A stretch of 64,000 nucleotides of DNA from Bacillus sp. FJAT-29937 (GCF_001509555.1 NZ_LMAS01000001.1:342971-406970), one strand, 5' to 3'; shown: positions 8,328-18,050, counted from the stretch's first letter. Notes: generated by a model from the letters alone, not told the origin. Translations and numbers: made by a program.

Positions 8328-10214
8328 TTATACTCTATCTTGCCACACCCTTTTATTATCAACTCTTTTTGTATAACCTAAAGAGTCTAGCTTCTCTAGA
8401 AATGGGATCATATACTTACGGGAAAGATCGAGGATGTCTTTTGCATCACTGACTTCAAATTCTGTATTCGTTCCCGCTCTTAATTGTTCGACAGCTTTAT
8501 TAAAGTGCTCCGCATGCCAATAGAATTGTCCATCAAGTGAGATTACTTCGTCGATATCAGTCAGAAATTTTGTTAAATCTAGATTTAAATCATTCGGAAT
8601 ACCGGCTTGTGATAGATAATCGTTGAAATGCTTAACCTTTAATCCGTCTTTTTTCAAATCTGCCAGCATATTTTCAGTGCGCTTTTGCCAGCTTTTTGGT
8701 ACATGTGATATAAATTCACTTAAGAAAACAAATTGGTCCTTCTTACCGAAAACATTTGTTTCAATCCCGTGCTCTAACACAAAGTCTACTAGTTTTTTAG
8801 GGTATTGTTTACTAAATAATTGCAAGAACTCAGCCCTATTCATCCCTGTCTTCAAAGGACTTTCACTATGGAAATCCCGTAAGAGAGCTATCATGTCTTT
8901 TTCAATCGATTCCTTGATTATTAACAGGGTATACTCTTTTCCGCCAAAAAAGAGAAATTCTTCATCCTGTAAATAGTTATGCAGCTCTTGTTCCGCAATG
9001 GAGGTTCTTTTCAAAATCTCTTGAAACGGCAAACTTTTTGCCTCATAAAGGGCAGCATATATTCTTTCTTTCGGTGTACCTTCTTTTTTCTTTTCAAGGT
9101 CATCAACTGTCTTTTGCCCAAATCGATATTTTTCACCTTTAGGATCAATAACCCAGCCGCCGCCAATCGTTTCCTGAGGGCTTGGACGCCTTAAAATAAA
9201 GCGGTCCCCTCTTTTCGTGACAACCTCTTCGTCCAAGCGGATTTGACAAAGGATTTCTTCCTCTTCCGTCTTAATTTCATTACGGTCAAATAATACTATC
9301 CGCCCCATAACCTCAGCTGTTCCAATATGGCATTTGATTGGCATCCGCTGCTTAATCATGTATTCCAAATCTCCTGCAAGTCTAAGAGCGACATCAATCG
9401 TTTGCGTCACGATAAAATGCTCTGAAGAGACTAGCACATCACCACGCTCTATGTCATCCTTTGCGATTCCGGACAAATTAATGGCAGTTCGCTGACCCGC
9501 ATAGGCGCTTATAGCCGGTTTATGATGGACCTGAAGCTGCCTTGCACGAGTTTCCAGCCCTTTTGGCATAATCATTAATGGTTGTCCTTCCTCTACTGAT
9601 CCCTCATAGACAGTTCCTCTAACTACTGTACCCTGCCCTTTCACAGAGAATACTTGATCAATTGGCAGACGAAAAGCACCTCTACTATCTCTAGGCTCAT
9701 GTTTTTTTAATTCATGAATAATGAAATGTTTCAAATCCATTATGCCTTGTCCAGTTAAACTATCGACAAGCATAACTTTCGCATCTTCAAATACCGTACC
9801 TTTTAGTTCATCTAATATATCATCCTTAACAAGGTCGATAAAATCATTGTCGACGCGATTAATTTTTGTCACTGCAATAATTCCATTCTTAATCCCTAAT
9901 AAACCGAGTATATGTAAATGCTCCCGTGTTTGCGGCATGACTCCTTCATCGGCCGCGACAACGAGTACAACTAAATCAATCCCAGCTACTCCAGCAATCA
10001 TCTGTCTAATAAAGCGTTCATGACCTGGAACATCGACTACTGAAATTTCCAGCTCTTGATCCTCATATAAAGGAGCAAACCCAAGTTCAATTGATATTTG
10101 CCTTTCCTTCTCCTCTTTCAATCTGTCTGTATCAACATTTGTCATTGCTTTCGTAAGCGTTGTCTTCCCATGGTCGATATGACCCGCCATGCCGATTGTG
10201 AAATATCTTTTCAT
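8328..10214 (-). CDS. selB: Selenocysteine-specific elongation factor SelB
   Basis: GTPase that brings selenocysteyl-tRNA(Sec) to UGA codons marked by a SECIS hairpin. The N-terminal EF-Tu-like domain shows G1 GHIDHGKTT, the SIELGFA switch segment, G3 DVPGHERF and G4 TKIN. Then come domains II-III and a C-terminal part of winged-helix repeats that bind SECIS (e.g. NLDLTKFLTDIDEVISL near the end). Length 628 residues fits the family. I start at ATG 10214, giving MKRYFTIGMAGH, rather than the in-frame TTG at 10220. The gene lies two bases after the PP-loop gene, so they are translated together. The matching tRNA-Sec is at 35.5 kb; selA and selD are not in the window. Confidence 0.95.
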   Translation of the reverse strand: MKRYFTIGMAGHIDHGKTTLTKAMTNVDTDRLKEEKERQISIELGFAPLYEDQELEISVVDVPGHERFIRQMIAGVAGIDLVVLVVAADEGVMPQTREHLHILGLLGIKNGIIAVTKINRVDNDFIDLVKDDILDELKGTVFEDAKVMLVDSLTGQGIMDLKHFIIHELKKHEPRDSRGAFRLPIDQVFSVKGQGTVVRGTVYEGSVEEGQPLMIMPKGLETRARQLQVHHKPAISAYAGQRTAINLSGIAKDDIERGDVLVSSEHFIVTQTIDVALRLAGDLEYMIKQRMPIKCHIGTAEVMGRIVLFDRNEIKTEEEEILCQIRLDEEVVTKRGDRFILRRPSPQETIGGGWVIDPKGEKYRFGQKTVDDLEKKKEGTPKERIYAALYEAKSLPFQEILKRTSIAEQELHNYLQDEEFLFFGGKEYTLLIIKESIEKDMIALLRDFHSESPLKTGMNRAEFLQLFSKQYPKKLVDFVLEHGIETNVFGKKDQFVFLSEFISHVPKSWQKRTENMLADLKKDGLKVKHFNDYLSQAGIPNDLNLDLTKFLTDIDEVISLDGQFYWHAEHFNKAVEQLRAGTNTEFEVSDAKDILDLSRKYMIPFLEKLDSLGYTKRVDNKRVWQDRV

Positions 10215-10216
10215 AT

Positions 10217-10927
10217 TCAAAAGCTGTCACCTGCCTCTGTATGGCTATGATCCTTTGTCTGTAGCTCGTACTGGCTAAATTCCAGTTTCTTCGTAGTCTC
10301 TAATTGAATAATTTCCGGATTCTTAAGAATAATTTTCTGCTTAAACAACGGTCCATCATATACAAATGAATGATATTCGCCCGATTCACCCATCGGACAC
10401 ATTTGCTTTGTCTTTACGTCTTCAAAAAATGAATAGTCCAGCTGCCTTCCTAACCATGTTTCATCTAGAATGTCCTCGCGTATACGAATAACCGTTGCCT
10501 TATAACCAGATTGTAGATAATTCTCAAGCATATTAAGAGCATCTTCCTGCTTTCCCCATAACGGATATATCGCTTCAAGACCAGCTGATTCTGCCATCTT
10601 TTCTCCCCACTCACGATGCCCTTGTAAATACAAATCACCGAAGGCGATGCCATCAAGTTGATACTTTTCTTTTAATATAGCTAATTTATTGATGAAGCTA
10701 TCAGTATACTTCTCAAAGGTGGTGGAAATAAACTCTACAGGGATATCCAGGCACTCTCCTTGTAGTCTCACTAATTCTAATTTTTCACCATGTCCAAATG
10801 TTCTGCCCAATTCAATCGGCACGGTCGTCACTAAACAAACGACATCAATTCCATTCTTTGTTAATACATCAAGACCGAGACAGCCATCTTTTCCACCGCT
10901 CCACGATAATGCTACTCTTTTTTTCAT
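10217..10927 (-). CDS. DUF71 / Dph6-like PP-loop ATPase
   Basis: ATP pyrophosphatase of the COG2102/DUF71 family (archaeal and eukaryotic members are diphthine-ammonia ligases). The PP-loop SWSGGKDGCLG starts at residue 7, and the family motifs GIAFGDLYLQGHREWGE and the C-terminal CPMGESGEYHSFVYDGP are clear. Bacteria lack diphthamide, so the annotation diphthine-ammonia ligase would mislead; as I recall, comparative genomics proposed a B12-salvage role for a bacterial subgroup. The start chosen is ATG 10927 behind AGAAGG (236 residues). The stop is two bases from selB, implying one operon. Confidence 0.88.
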   Translation of the reverse strand: MKKRVALSWSGGKDGCLGLDVLTKNGIDVVCLVTTVPIELGRTFGHGEKLELVRLQGECLDIPVEFISTTFEKYTDSFINKLAILKEKYQLDGIAFGDLYLQGHREWGEKMAESAGLEAIYPLWGKQEDALNMLENYLQSGYKATVIRIREDILDETWLGRQLDYSFFEDVKTKQMCPMGESGEYHSFVYDGPLFKQKIILKNPEIIQLETTKKLEFSQYELQTKDHSHTEAGDSF

Positions 10928-11019
10928 AGTCATCATCCTTCTATCTAATTTATGCCAATGCATAAATTGTAATCCTAAAAGAAAGGATTGAATCATCAGA
11001 TTCGCACCTTTCCATGATG

Positions 11020-14000
11020 TTAAGTTAAAAATTGAAACTCTGTCTGACTTCCTGTTTGAGTTGCAATCACTTCAAGACGGGCATCTATTCTTTCCTTAAG
11101 CTCAGGAACGTGGGAAATAATTCCAACTAGTCTTCCGCTGCTTTGTATATCCATTAAAGCCTCAATCGCTTGATCAAGTGATTCTGGATCGAGAGTTCCA
11201 AATCCTTCATCAATAAACATAGTTTCCAATGAGACTCCGCCGGCATATTGTTGAACAACATCTGCTAACCCTAATGCAAGAGCTAAGGCCGCTTTAAAGC
11301 TTTCTCCTCCAGACAAGGTTTTAACATGCCTTTCTTGTCCCGTATATTGATCAAAAACAAGAAGTTCTAAACCGCTTTGTATATTCCCTTTCGATCGGTC
11401 GGTTTTCCTTAACAATTCATATCTTCCACTCGTCATTTTTCTCAATCTTCCATTTGCTTCTCTTAAAATGCCATCAAGAAAAGCAGCTAATACAAATCGC
11501 TCAAAAGTAACTCGGTACGTGTTTTGTCCCTTTGCGATGTCATATAAATGACCAATTAACTTATACCTGTCTTCCAATGCTTTCATACGCCCATTAATTT
11601 CATTTATTCTTTCTGCTGTTTCTTCATTATGTTTTTTCTTCATATATAAGTCTGTATATTCCTCTTGAAGTAAACGAATATGTTCCTCGTTTTCTTTAAA
11701 GGATTCACTAATCTGTTCTAAATTAGGCATTTCTACGTCTTTTAACAGCATAGAAAGCTCTTCAAAACGGTCCTGAACGGATCGCAGCTCTTCCCGGTAA
11801 TTCCTTAATGATTGATCAAGCATCTGTATTTCCTGTTCAGACTTTTTCGATTCATTGTATTCTGTGTACGTTCCAAAGCCTTGATCATTCATCTTCTGAA
11901 CAAAAGCTTCTTTTTCCAGAGTCAATCTTTCTTTTATTCTTTCAGCCTGTTTTTTGATTGTTTCATATTTAGCCGATTCTGCGAGGAATTTTCCCTTTGT
12001 GTCCTGATATTGCTGCTGCATAGTTTCCAAAAGATTTATTAATTCCTCATGCTTTTTAACGGCGTTTTTCAACCGTGTTGCATAAGCATCAGCTGAATGT
12101 AAATCAGGAGGTATTTTCGCAATCATTCTAGTTAAATTCGTTTTCTTCTCTGTAAAATGAATGGTATCGTTATTTATTTGTTCCATATTCAATTGAAGCT
12201 GCTTTGAAAATTTCTCCCTATCCTGCTCCAATAACTTAAGCTCGTTTAAACATGCTGGCATTTTCGCTTGTCTTTCGGATAATATGCTCTGATTATGGAC
12301 AAGTTCGTTCCTCTCCGCCAATATCGTTTCTTTCACCATCGTTAAAGAATGAATAGTCAGATCATCACGCTGATTCTTCATTTCTCTCAGCTGTAAATCT
12401 AGTGCTTCTTTTAATGAATTAACAATAGACTGTGAATCATAAAAAGCTGATTCAGCCTTTGCTTTTTCCTTTTCAAGCTCATCTGCCTGTTTTTTTGCGG
12501 CTTTTAAATCTTTTTCATCAGGGACAGAATCTGATAGTACTGCTACATTTGGGTGATCCATTGATCCGCAAACAGGGCATGCTTCGCCATCATGAAGCTT
12601 ATTTGCTAGCAGACTAGCTTGTCCATGCAGCCATTTTTGTTCCAGCAGGTCGATCGTTGCCTTTGCATCAGCTAATCGTGAAACAAATTGATCATAATAA
12701 CCTTTTCGCTTATCAAAATTCAAATTTGCCTGATCATAACGGAGAACTAGCTCTTCGTACTTATTAAATCTTTGCAATTCTTCTTCTAATTTCTCTAATT
12801 TTTGGGCATTTTGAAGAAACGTTAGCTGTTCTCTTTCAATCTGTTGTTTTTCTTCTTGTAAAAGAAGGATGGCTTGTTCTGATTTCTTTAAAGAATTGTC
12901 CAGCTGTGACTTTTCAATTTTTCTTTCTTCAAGGGCTTTTTCAAGCAACTTGACCTCTTTCTTCACAACGGAAAGAGATTCAATGTCTTCTTTCATATTA
13001 TGAAGGGAACTGATTTCCTCGGCTAAAGCCTTCCTCACATCTTCTCGGTTTTTTTCTTCTTCCCATTTCTTTTCATGTTCGTTTAATAGATCTGAAAGTG
13101 ACGTAATCTTTGCGTTTATCGACTGAAGCTCTTTATTAGCCTCATCTGACTCTTTTTTCAAATGATGACAAAGCTCTTCCTGCTGAGCAAGCACGGCTGC
13201 TTTTTGGGCTAGATAAATTTTTTTCTCTATTTGAATATAAGCTTCCTTTTCATTTTGAAGTACGGTCTTCCGTTTTTCTAATTCGTCTTTTGCCTTTAGC
13301 TGTTTAACAATGGTCTCTGCTTCAAAAAGCTTCTGCTGAAGTAAATCCCGTTTTTCTTGTTTCCCTTTTAATTGATCTGCCAGCCTAGCCAACTCTCCAG
13401 ACATACATTCCATTTCTAACTGTAATAAAGGCATGATGAGCGTATCATTCACACTACCTGCATTCAAATACCCTTTTAGCTCGTCATTAAATATAGCAGA
13501 AATTTGCTGAATGGCCTGGTCTCGATTTTCAATTTGCTTCTCAACGGATTTCTTTAGATTGACCGCATCTTCTTTTAGCTTTTCCTCGATCCGCTTATAC
13601 ACTTGCGTATGGAAAAGCCGCTGCAAAATAACTTCCTTATCCTTACTCTCTGATGTGAGCAGCTTTCTGAATTCTCCTTGGGGAATCATGAGGATTTGCC
13701 GGAACTGATTGCTGTCAATAATCATGATTTCTTTAATCTTTTCATCTACATCACGTATATTTGAAGCGAGAAGCTGTTTTTCCCCATCCCCATTAATCAT
13801 ATACAGTTCAGCTTTTGCACCAATCGTTGTGAATCCGTCCCCACGTTCCTTCTTCTTCTCCTGTTGAGGGGATCTCGTTATAATGAACGTCTTATTTCTT
13901 AAAGAAAACTTTAGTGTTACCTCAGTTAATAATTCATCCCTTGCAAATTGACTTCTTAATTCTGGTCCATTTCGATCTTCTCCACTTGCTTTTCCATAAA

Positions 14001-14154
14001 TAGCATAGCTAATTCCATCAAAAATAGTCGTTTTTCCCGAGCCGGTTTTGCCAGAGATGACAAACATCGTCCGATTTCCAAGCATTGTAAAATCTATCGT
14101 TTCTGTTCCTGCGTACGGCCCAAACGCCTGCATAATTAACTTTAAAGGTCTCAT
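11020..14154 (-). CDS. sbcC: Nuclease SbcCD, ATPase subunit SbcC
   Basis: SMC-like ATPase of the SbcCD (Rad50-Mre11 type) nuclease that opens DNA hairpins and protein-blocked ends. The 1044 residues show an N-terminal Walker A (SGKTGSGKTTIFDG, near residue 35), very long coiled coils (residues ~180-870) broken by the zinc hook CPVCGSMDHP, and a C-terminal ABC signature (KTLSGGESFKAALALALG) with Walker B (METMFIDEGFGTLD). The start ATG overlaps the sbcD stop by four bases (ATGA), so translation is coupled. All functional motifs are intact. Confidence 0.96.
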   Translation of the reverse strand: MRPLKLIMQAFGPYAGTETIDFTMLGNRTMFVISGKTGSGKTTIFDGISYAIYGKASGEDRNGPELRSQFARDELLTEVTLKFSLRNKTFIITRSPQQEKKKERGDGFTTIGAKAELYMINGDGEKQLLASNIRDVDEKIKEIMIIDSNQFRQILMIPQGEFRKLLTSESKDKEVILQRLFHTQVYKRIEEKLKEDAVNLKKSVEKQIENRDQAIQQISAIFNDELKGYLNAGSVNDTLIMPLLQLEMECMSGELARLADQLKGKQEKRDLLQQKLFEAETIVKQLKAKDELEKRKTVLQNEKEAYIQIEKKIYLAQKAAVLAQQEELCHHLKKESDEANKELQSINAKITSLSDLLNEHEKKWEEEKNREDVRKALAEEISSLHNMKEDIESLSVVKKEVKLLEKALEERKIEKSQLDNSLKKSEQAILLLQEEKQQIEREQLTFLQNAQKLEKLEEELQRFNKYEELVLRYDQANLNFDKRKGYYDQFVSRLADAKATIDLLEQKWLHGQASLLANKLHDGEACPVCGSMDHPNVAVLSDSVPDEKDLKAAKKQADELEKEKAKAESAFYDSQSIVNSLKEALDLQLREMKNQRDDLTIHSLTMVKETILAERNELVHNQSILSERQAKMPACLNELKLLEQDREKFSKQLQLNMEQINNDTIHFTEKKTNLTRMIAKIPPDLHSADAYATRLKNAVKKHEELINLLETMQQQYQDTKGKFLAESAKYETIKKQAERIKERLTLEKEAFVQKMNDQGFGTYTEYNESKKSEQEIQMLDQSLRNYREELRSVQDRFEELSMLLKDVEMPNLEQISESFKENEEHIRLLQEEYTDLYMKKKHNEETAERINEINGRMKALEDRYKLIGHLYDIAKGQNTYRVTFERFVLAAFLDGILREANGRLRKMTSGRYELLRKTDRSKGNIQSGLELLVFDQYTGQERHVKTLSGGESFKAALALALGLADVVQQYAGGVSLETMFIDEGFGTLDPESLDQAIEALMDIQSSGRLVGIISHVPELKERIDARLEVIATQTGSQTEFQFLT

Positions 14155-15296
14155 ATAGCTGCACCATCCTTCAAAGCTTTTTCAATAACATCCGTCATAA
14201 CAGCCTTCTTATCATCGGTAAATTCTGAAGTTGTCATTTCTTGATAAAATTGCTGAAAAAGTTCAAGCTCAGTCTTTTTCTCCTCTTTCACTGAAGTGAA
14301 AAACTGTTTCTTTTTCATATCAGTGATGTCGATTTTTCGCTCAAGATGCAGGATATTTGGATAGATTTTCCTGAGCTTATTAATAGGATCTAATAAAGCG
14401 CCTTCGTCATGGAGAATGATTTTTAAATAATCATCAACCATTTGCTTCTCGTAAAAGCCTGGATCCATTATTTCATCCAAAAACCCTTCTATTTCCCTCA
14501 TATCTTTTTGTGGAGAAAGTTTACGGACCCGCAAATCAAAATTTCCCTTATCATCCATTTCAATTATGGAAACAGACTTTTCTTGTTTTGATTCAGAAAA
14601 AGAATATTTTAGAAGGGAGCCGGAATAACGAATTCTATCATGTTTAAGAGCATCGGGACTATGCAGATGACCAAGTGCTGTATAGGAAAATGGTTCAAAT
14701 AATTCTGCTCCTACGCATCCAGACCCACCAACTGAAAGAGTTCTCTCCGACTCGCTTGTTTTTCCACCAAGTACAAAAGCATGTCCTACGAGTACATTTG
14801 GCTCATTGGGATTCAAGGAATCTTCAATTTTTCCGATAACCTTCTTCATCGCGTCCTGATGCGTATGAATGGTGTCGTCTGCGAATAATTGCCGAACAAT
14901 TCCCGGCTCCGCATATGGGACAAGATAGAAATTAACACCATTTATATGTATTGGCACAATGTTAGAATCTAGCTTTCCTGATAAATAAAACCGGCTTTTC
15001 CGGTACCATGAGCTGCCAAAAGACAATCGTTCTGCACTATCATGATTTCCGCCGATTGCCACTACAGGTGTATTTAACTCTACATTGATTTTGAATAATA
15101 TGTCATTGAGCAGTTCAACTGCCTCTGTAGGTGGTATCGAGCGATCATATAAATCCCCAGCGATAACAACAGCATCCGGCTTCTCTTCCGCAACAAGATC
15201 AACAAATTGCTTCAAAAAATAGCGCTGATCCTCTGTCATATAGATTCCATGTACAAGCTTTCCCAAATGCCAATCTGCTGTATGAATAAATTTCAA
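14151..15296 (-). CDS. sbcD: Nuclease SbcCD, exonuclease subunit SbcD
   Basis: Mre11-type metallophosphoesterase subunit. The metal-binding motifs are in place: HTADWHLGK, AGDLYDR, GGNHDS, VGHAF and GHLHSP. I choose the TTG at 15296 (KFIHTADWHLGK start, 381 residues) because AAGGTGA lies five bases upstream and family members begin here; the in-frame GTG at 15305 is the alternative. It forms a two-gene operon with sbcC. The 230-base stretch upstream to the cold-shock terminator is AT-rich and shows no gene. Confidence 0.94.
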   Translation of the reverse strand: MKFIHTADWHLGKLVHGIYMTEDQRYFLKQFVDLVAEEKPDAVVIAGDLYDRSIPPTEAVELLNDILFKINVELNTPVVAIGGNHDSAERLSFGSSWYRKSRFYLSGKLDSNIVPIHINGVNFYLVPYAEPGIVRQLFADDTIHTHQDAMKKVIGKIEDSLNPNEPNVLVGHAFVLGGKTSESERTLSVGGSGCVGAELFEPFSYTALGHLHSPDALKHDRIRYSGSLLKYSFSESKQEKSVSIIEMDDKGNFDLRVRKLSPQKDMREIEGFLDEIMDPGFYEKQMVDDYLKIILHDEGALLDPINKLRKIYPNILHLERKIDITDMKKKQFFTSVKEEKKTELELFQQFYQEMTTSEFTDDKKAVMTDVIEKALKDGAAI

Positions 15297-15492
15297 AATC
15301 TTCACCTTCTTATCTTTATATATTCATAGTCTCAAATACACTCATTATATCAAATTTAAGTTTTTATTGGTTTGGAATAAAAGTCTGAGGAATTAATTAC
15401 TAGGTGGATTACGAATACACGAACGTATGTACCCATTATAGCATACAATACTGAAATATTCCTAACTTTTAATAATATTTTATTAAAATAAA

Positions 15493-15520
15493 AAACAGCC
15501 CTACAAAAGCAGGACTGTTT
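15493..15520 (-). terminator. Rho-independent terminator of the cold-shock gene
   Basis: Twelve-base stem with two G-U pairs when read as minus-strand RNA, followed by TTTTTATTTTAATA. The stem is poorer on the plus strand, so the direction is clear. It lies 11 bases after the stop codon. Confidence 0.85.
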
Positions 15521-15531
15521 ATAATTTATGA

Positions 15532-15732
15532 TTATAGTTTGTTTACGTTAGCAGCTTGTGGTCCACGAGCACCTTCAACAACTTCGAAAGATACTTCTTG
15601 ACCTTCTTCTAATGTTTTGAAGCCTTCAGTTTGGATTGCAGAGTAATGTACGAATACATCGTTTCCGTCTTCACCTTCGATGAATCCGAAGCCTTTTTCA
15701 GCATTAAACCATTTAACTTTACCGTTTTTCAT
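15532..15732 (-). CDS. Cold-shock protein (CspA/CspB/CspD family)
   Basis: A 66-residue single-stranded nucleic-acid binding protein; RNA chaperone and antiterminator at low temperature. RNP1 (KGFGFIEGE) and RNP2 (VFVHYSAI) are both complete. The start ATG 15732 follows a strong AGGAGG; the frame extends upstream to 15810, but that extra part is leader, and csp genes usually have long 5' leaders. Which csp paralogue this is cannot be decided here. Confidence 0.96.
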   Translation of the reverse strand: MKNGKVKWFNAEKGFGFIEGEDGNDVFVHYSAIQTEGFKTLEEGQEVSFEVVEGARGPQAANVNKL

Positions 15733-15932
15733 GTAAAAAAATCCTCCTATAGGCTGATGAAAGCCATGTGTTAATTCACCATTCACAACGATTATAGCTT
15801 TTACTCTCATTACTCATCCAAACAAAAGAATTCTTTGGAAAATTTGCTTTCAAAAATATAATGCGATGCATAACGGCTGATTTAAATTTAGCATTTTTGG
15901 AATTGAAAGTCAATAATTGTGAATTGCTAGAC

Positions 15933-16070
15933 TTACTCCTTTAAACGGTCTGGAAGACCCTGAATGGAATTAACGACTACGTCTAGCTTTGCTTCTATTC
16001 TGTGCAGCAAAAATAGCGTCACAATGATCGGAAAGCCAACTTCGCTTATTAATGGTAAGAGCTCCTCCAT
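15933..16070 (-). CDS. YvrJ family small protein
   Basis: A 45-residue peptide starting at ATG 16070 behind AAAGGAG. The sequence MEELLPLISEVGFPIIV followed by TLFLLHRIEAKLD matches the YvrJ family: a short N-terminal acidic part, one hydrophobic segment and an amphipathic end. YvrJ proteins of Firmicutes often travel with DUF1659 and DUF2922 genes; neither is visible here. It lies divergent from a holin-like gene. Function is unknown. Confidence 0.75.
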   Translation of the reverse strand: MEELLPLISEVGFPIIVTLFLLHRIEAKLDVVVNSIQGLPDRLKE

Positions 16071-16266
16071 TACTCCGCACTCCTTTCTTCGATTATATTA
16101 AAATTTGCCTATCACCTCCTGTACATTCTATATATAGTTTCTGACCTAAAAAGGATATGGCCGCTTTGAACAACCCCTTATCTACACCAAATTTATGGGA
16201 TATAAAACAAGCCAGATTGCTTGAATCGCATAAAATATATAAACCTGGAATAGGAGGTGACTTTTT

Positions 16267-16545
16267 TTGAATCTAATTGATTATTTAAACCAGAATTATA
16301 TAATGCTAGTACCTGCCCTTTGGGTGTTAGGGTTTGCGCTTAAACAGACTCCAGCAATCCCTGATTGGTTAATTATTTGGATACTCTTTATTGTATCGAT
16401 CACTATCGGAAGCGTGGCATTTGGATTTTCTATAGATGGGCTTATAAACGGGATTACAGCTGCCGGAGTTGCGGTGTTAGGACATCAAATGTATAAGCAA
16501 ACAATGGTTAGGAATCGTTCGAATAAAAGTAAAAAAGGACATTAA
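16267..16545 (+). CDS. Phage holin family protein
   Basis: A 92-residue protein with about three hydrophobic segments (residues 12-26, 33-52, 58-76) and a strongly basic tail (KSKKGH), the build of small phage-type holins. The segment GINGITAAGVAVLGHQMYK-like near the third helix is typical of the family found as lone genes in Bacillus chromosomes. The start is TTG at 16267, behind GGAGGTGA. No endolysin or other phage gene is adjacent, so this is a domesticated or orphan copy, possibly used in sporulation-related lysis or protein release. Confidence 0.75.
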   Translation: MNLIDYLNQNYIMLVPALWVLGFALKQTPAIPDWLIIWILFIVSITIGSVAFGFSIDGLINGITAAGVAVLGHQMYKQTMVRNRSNKSKKGH

Positions 16546-16550
16546 ATGGG

Positions 16551-16575
16551 AAAGGCCTCCGTTGAAGAGGCCTTT
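16551..16575 (+). terminator. Rho-independent terminator of the holin gene
   Basis: Nine-base perfect stem AAAGGCCTC / GAGGCCTTT with a seven-base loop and a following TTATC. It lies five bases after the stop codon. Confidence 0.88.
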
Positions 16576-16848
16576 TTATCGTATCAAAAAAATTACCGTT
16601 CATGGAAATGAACGGCAAAGTGTAGTTCACAAGACCTAAGGGAGGAGATCTTTCCATATTATTGTATTAAAATTGTGCAATTTGGCTTGGACAATCCCTT
16701 CCGCATTTTCATTATTTTTTCAAACCACTTACATATTCATAAAATTTATACATTTCTAACAAAATCACCAAATGACAAAAAACATGTATAATTAACATTG
16801 ATTGCATTCTTATGTTAGAAACAAAGATTTAGGAGTGAGGAGAATTAA
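16576..16848. other. Intergenic stretch with a second hairpin
   Basis: No gene seen. It contains an eight-base perfect hairpin CCGTTCAT-GGAA-ATGAACGG at 16596-16615. Read on the minus strand it is followed by AATTTTTTT, so it could stop antisense transcription. The remainder is AT-rich promoter sequence for the thermonuclease gene, with TATAAT near 16787. Confidence 0.45.
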
Positions 16849-18006
16849 ATGAAGGTCTTAAAAGGAATCATACTGGCTATTATTCTTTTATTCATGTTAA
16901 TCATGGGTATTGCAGCACCACTTGCATATATTGGGACAGCTGTGTTTTTATTTGGGCTATATTTGTCTAATCAAAAGAAAAAGGGAAACACAATAGTTAA
17001 GAAACCAGGATTGATTGTAACAGGAGGATTAATCTTGTTTTTCGTTCTAGGGGTTTCCTTTGCTGACACAACTGAAACAGAAGATAAAAATAACGATAAA
17101 CAAGTAGCAAGTACAACTGCACAAAAAGATTCTGCCGAAAAAGAAGCGGCGGAAAAAGCCAAGAATGAGGAAGAAGAGAAAGCTAAAGCTGAAGCAGAGG
17201 CTAAAGCAAAAGAAGAAGCGAAAGCTGAAGCGGAACGATTAGAAAAAGAAAAACAAGAAGCTGAACAGAAAGCAAAAGAAGAAAAAGCTAATAGCCTAGG
17301 ATTAGAACTAGTGTCGATTAGCAGAGTTGTAGATGGAGATACAATCGAAACATCAGATGGCAGAAAAATTCGCCTTGTAGGTGTGAATACACCTGAGTCT
17401 ACTACGAAAACTGAAGAATATGGCAAAGAGGCAAGTAACTATACTACTTCAAAGCTCGAAGGGAAACAAATATATTTACAGAAGGACGTTTCAGATACCG
17501 ACCGCTATGCTCGTTTTCTGCGAATTGTTTGGCTTGAAATTCCAACAAACGATATGGATGAAAATGAAATTCGAACAAAAATGTTTAATGCGGATCTTGT
17601 TTTAAATGGATATGCAGAACCATCTACTTATCCGCCTGACGTGAAATACAGTGATTTCTTTGTAAAATTTGCCCGCGAAGCGAGAGAACAGAATACCGGA
17701 TTATGGGCATTCGGACCAGAAGGTACTACAAAGGGCGACCTGGATTCCAAACCAACAGCATCCAGCAGCAGCTCTTCTGCTAACAAGACAAATAGCAACA
17801 CAAGTAACAATACAAATAACAACACAAAAACAAGTACAAATACGAATACAGGCTCCACTTCCACTGCCCCTTCAAGCGGCGGCAGCGAATCATATAAAAA
17901 CTGTACGGAATTAAGAAAGGTTTATCCTAACGGAGTTCCTTCTGATCACCCTGCCTACGAATCAAAGCATGACCGAGACAAAGACAATTGGGCATGTGAG
18001 CGGTAA
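16849..18006 (+). CDS. Membrane-anchored thermonuclease with Excalibur domain
   Basis: A 385-residue protein in five parts: three hydrophobic helices (about 4-22, 24-41, 54-72), a Lys/Glu/Ala-rich coiled coil (94-148), a staphylococcal-nuclease domain (150-280), a Ser/Thr/Asn-rich spacer (about 300-345) and a C-terminal Excalibur calcium-binding motif (DRDKDNWACE). Nuclease residues are kept: DGDTI, IRLVGVNTPE (Arg and Glu) and DRYARFLR. It should cut DNA/RNA outside the cell while tethered to the membrane. It is a single gene with its own terminator. Confidence 0.92.
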   Translation: MKVLKGIILAIILLFMLIMGIAAPLAYIGTAVFLFGLYLSNQKKKGNTIVKKPGLIVTGGLILFFVLGVSFADTTETEDKNNDKQVASTTAQKDSAEKEAAEKAKNEEEEKAKAEAEAKAKEEAKAEAERLEKEKQEAEQKAKEEKANSLGLELVSISRVVDGDTIETSDGRKIRLVGVNTPESTTKTEEYGKEASNYTTSKLEGKQIYLQKDVSDTDRYARFLRIVWLEIPTNDMDENEIRTKMFNADLVLNGYAEPSTYPPDVKYSDFFVKFAREAREQNTGLWAFGPEGTTKGDLDSKPTASSSSSSANKTNSNTSNNTNNNTKTSTNTNTGSTSTAPSSGGSESYKNCTELRKVYPNGVPSDHPAYESKHDRDKDNWACER

Positions 18007-18020
18007 AATAAAGCTTTAAA

Positions 18021-18050
18021 AAACACTTGGAGAAAATATTCCAAGTGTTT
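18021..18050 (+). terminator. Rho-independent terminator of the thermonuclease gene
   Basis: Eleven-base perfect stem AAACACTTGGA / TCCAAGTGTTT with an eight-base loop, followed by TTTATC. Confidence 0.9.

Noticed and set aside
16971-17426. A 151-codon minus-strand frame inside the thermonuclease gene
   Set aside because: Shadow of the repetitive Lys/Glu/Ala coding sequence; gives a Ser/Phe-rich nonsense product.
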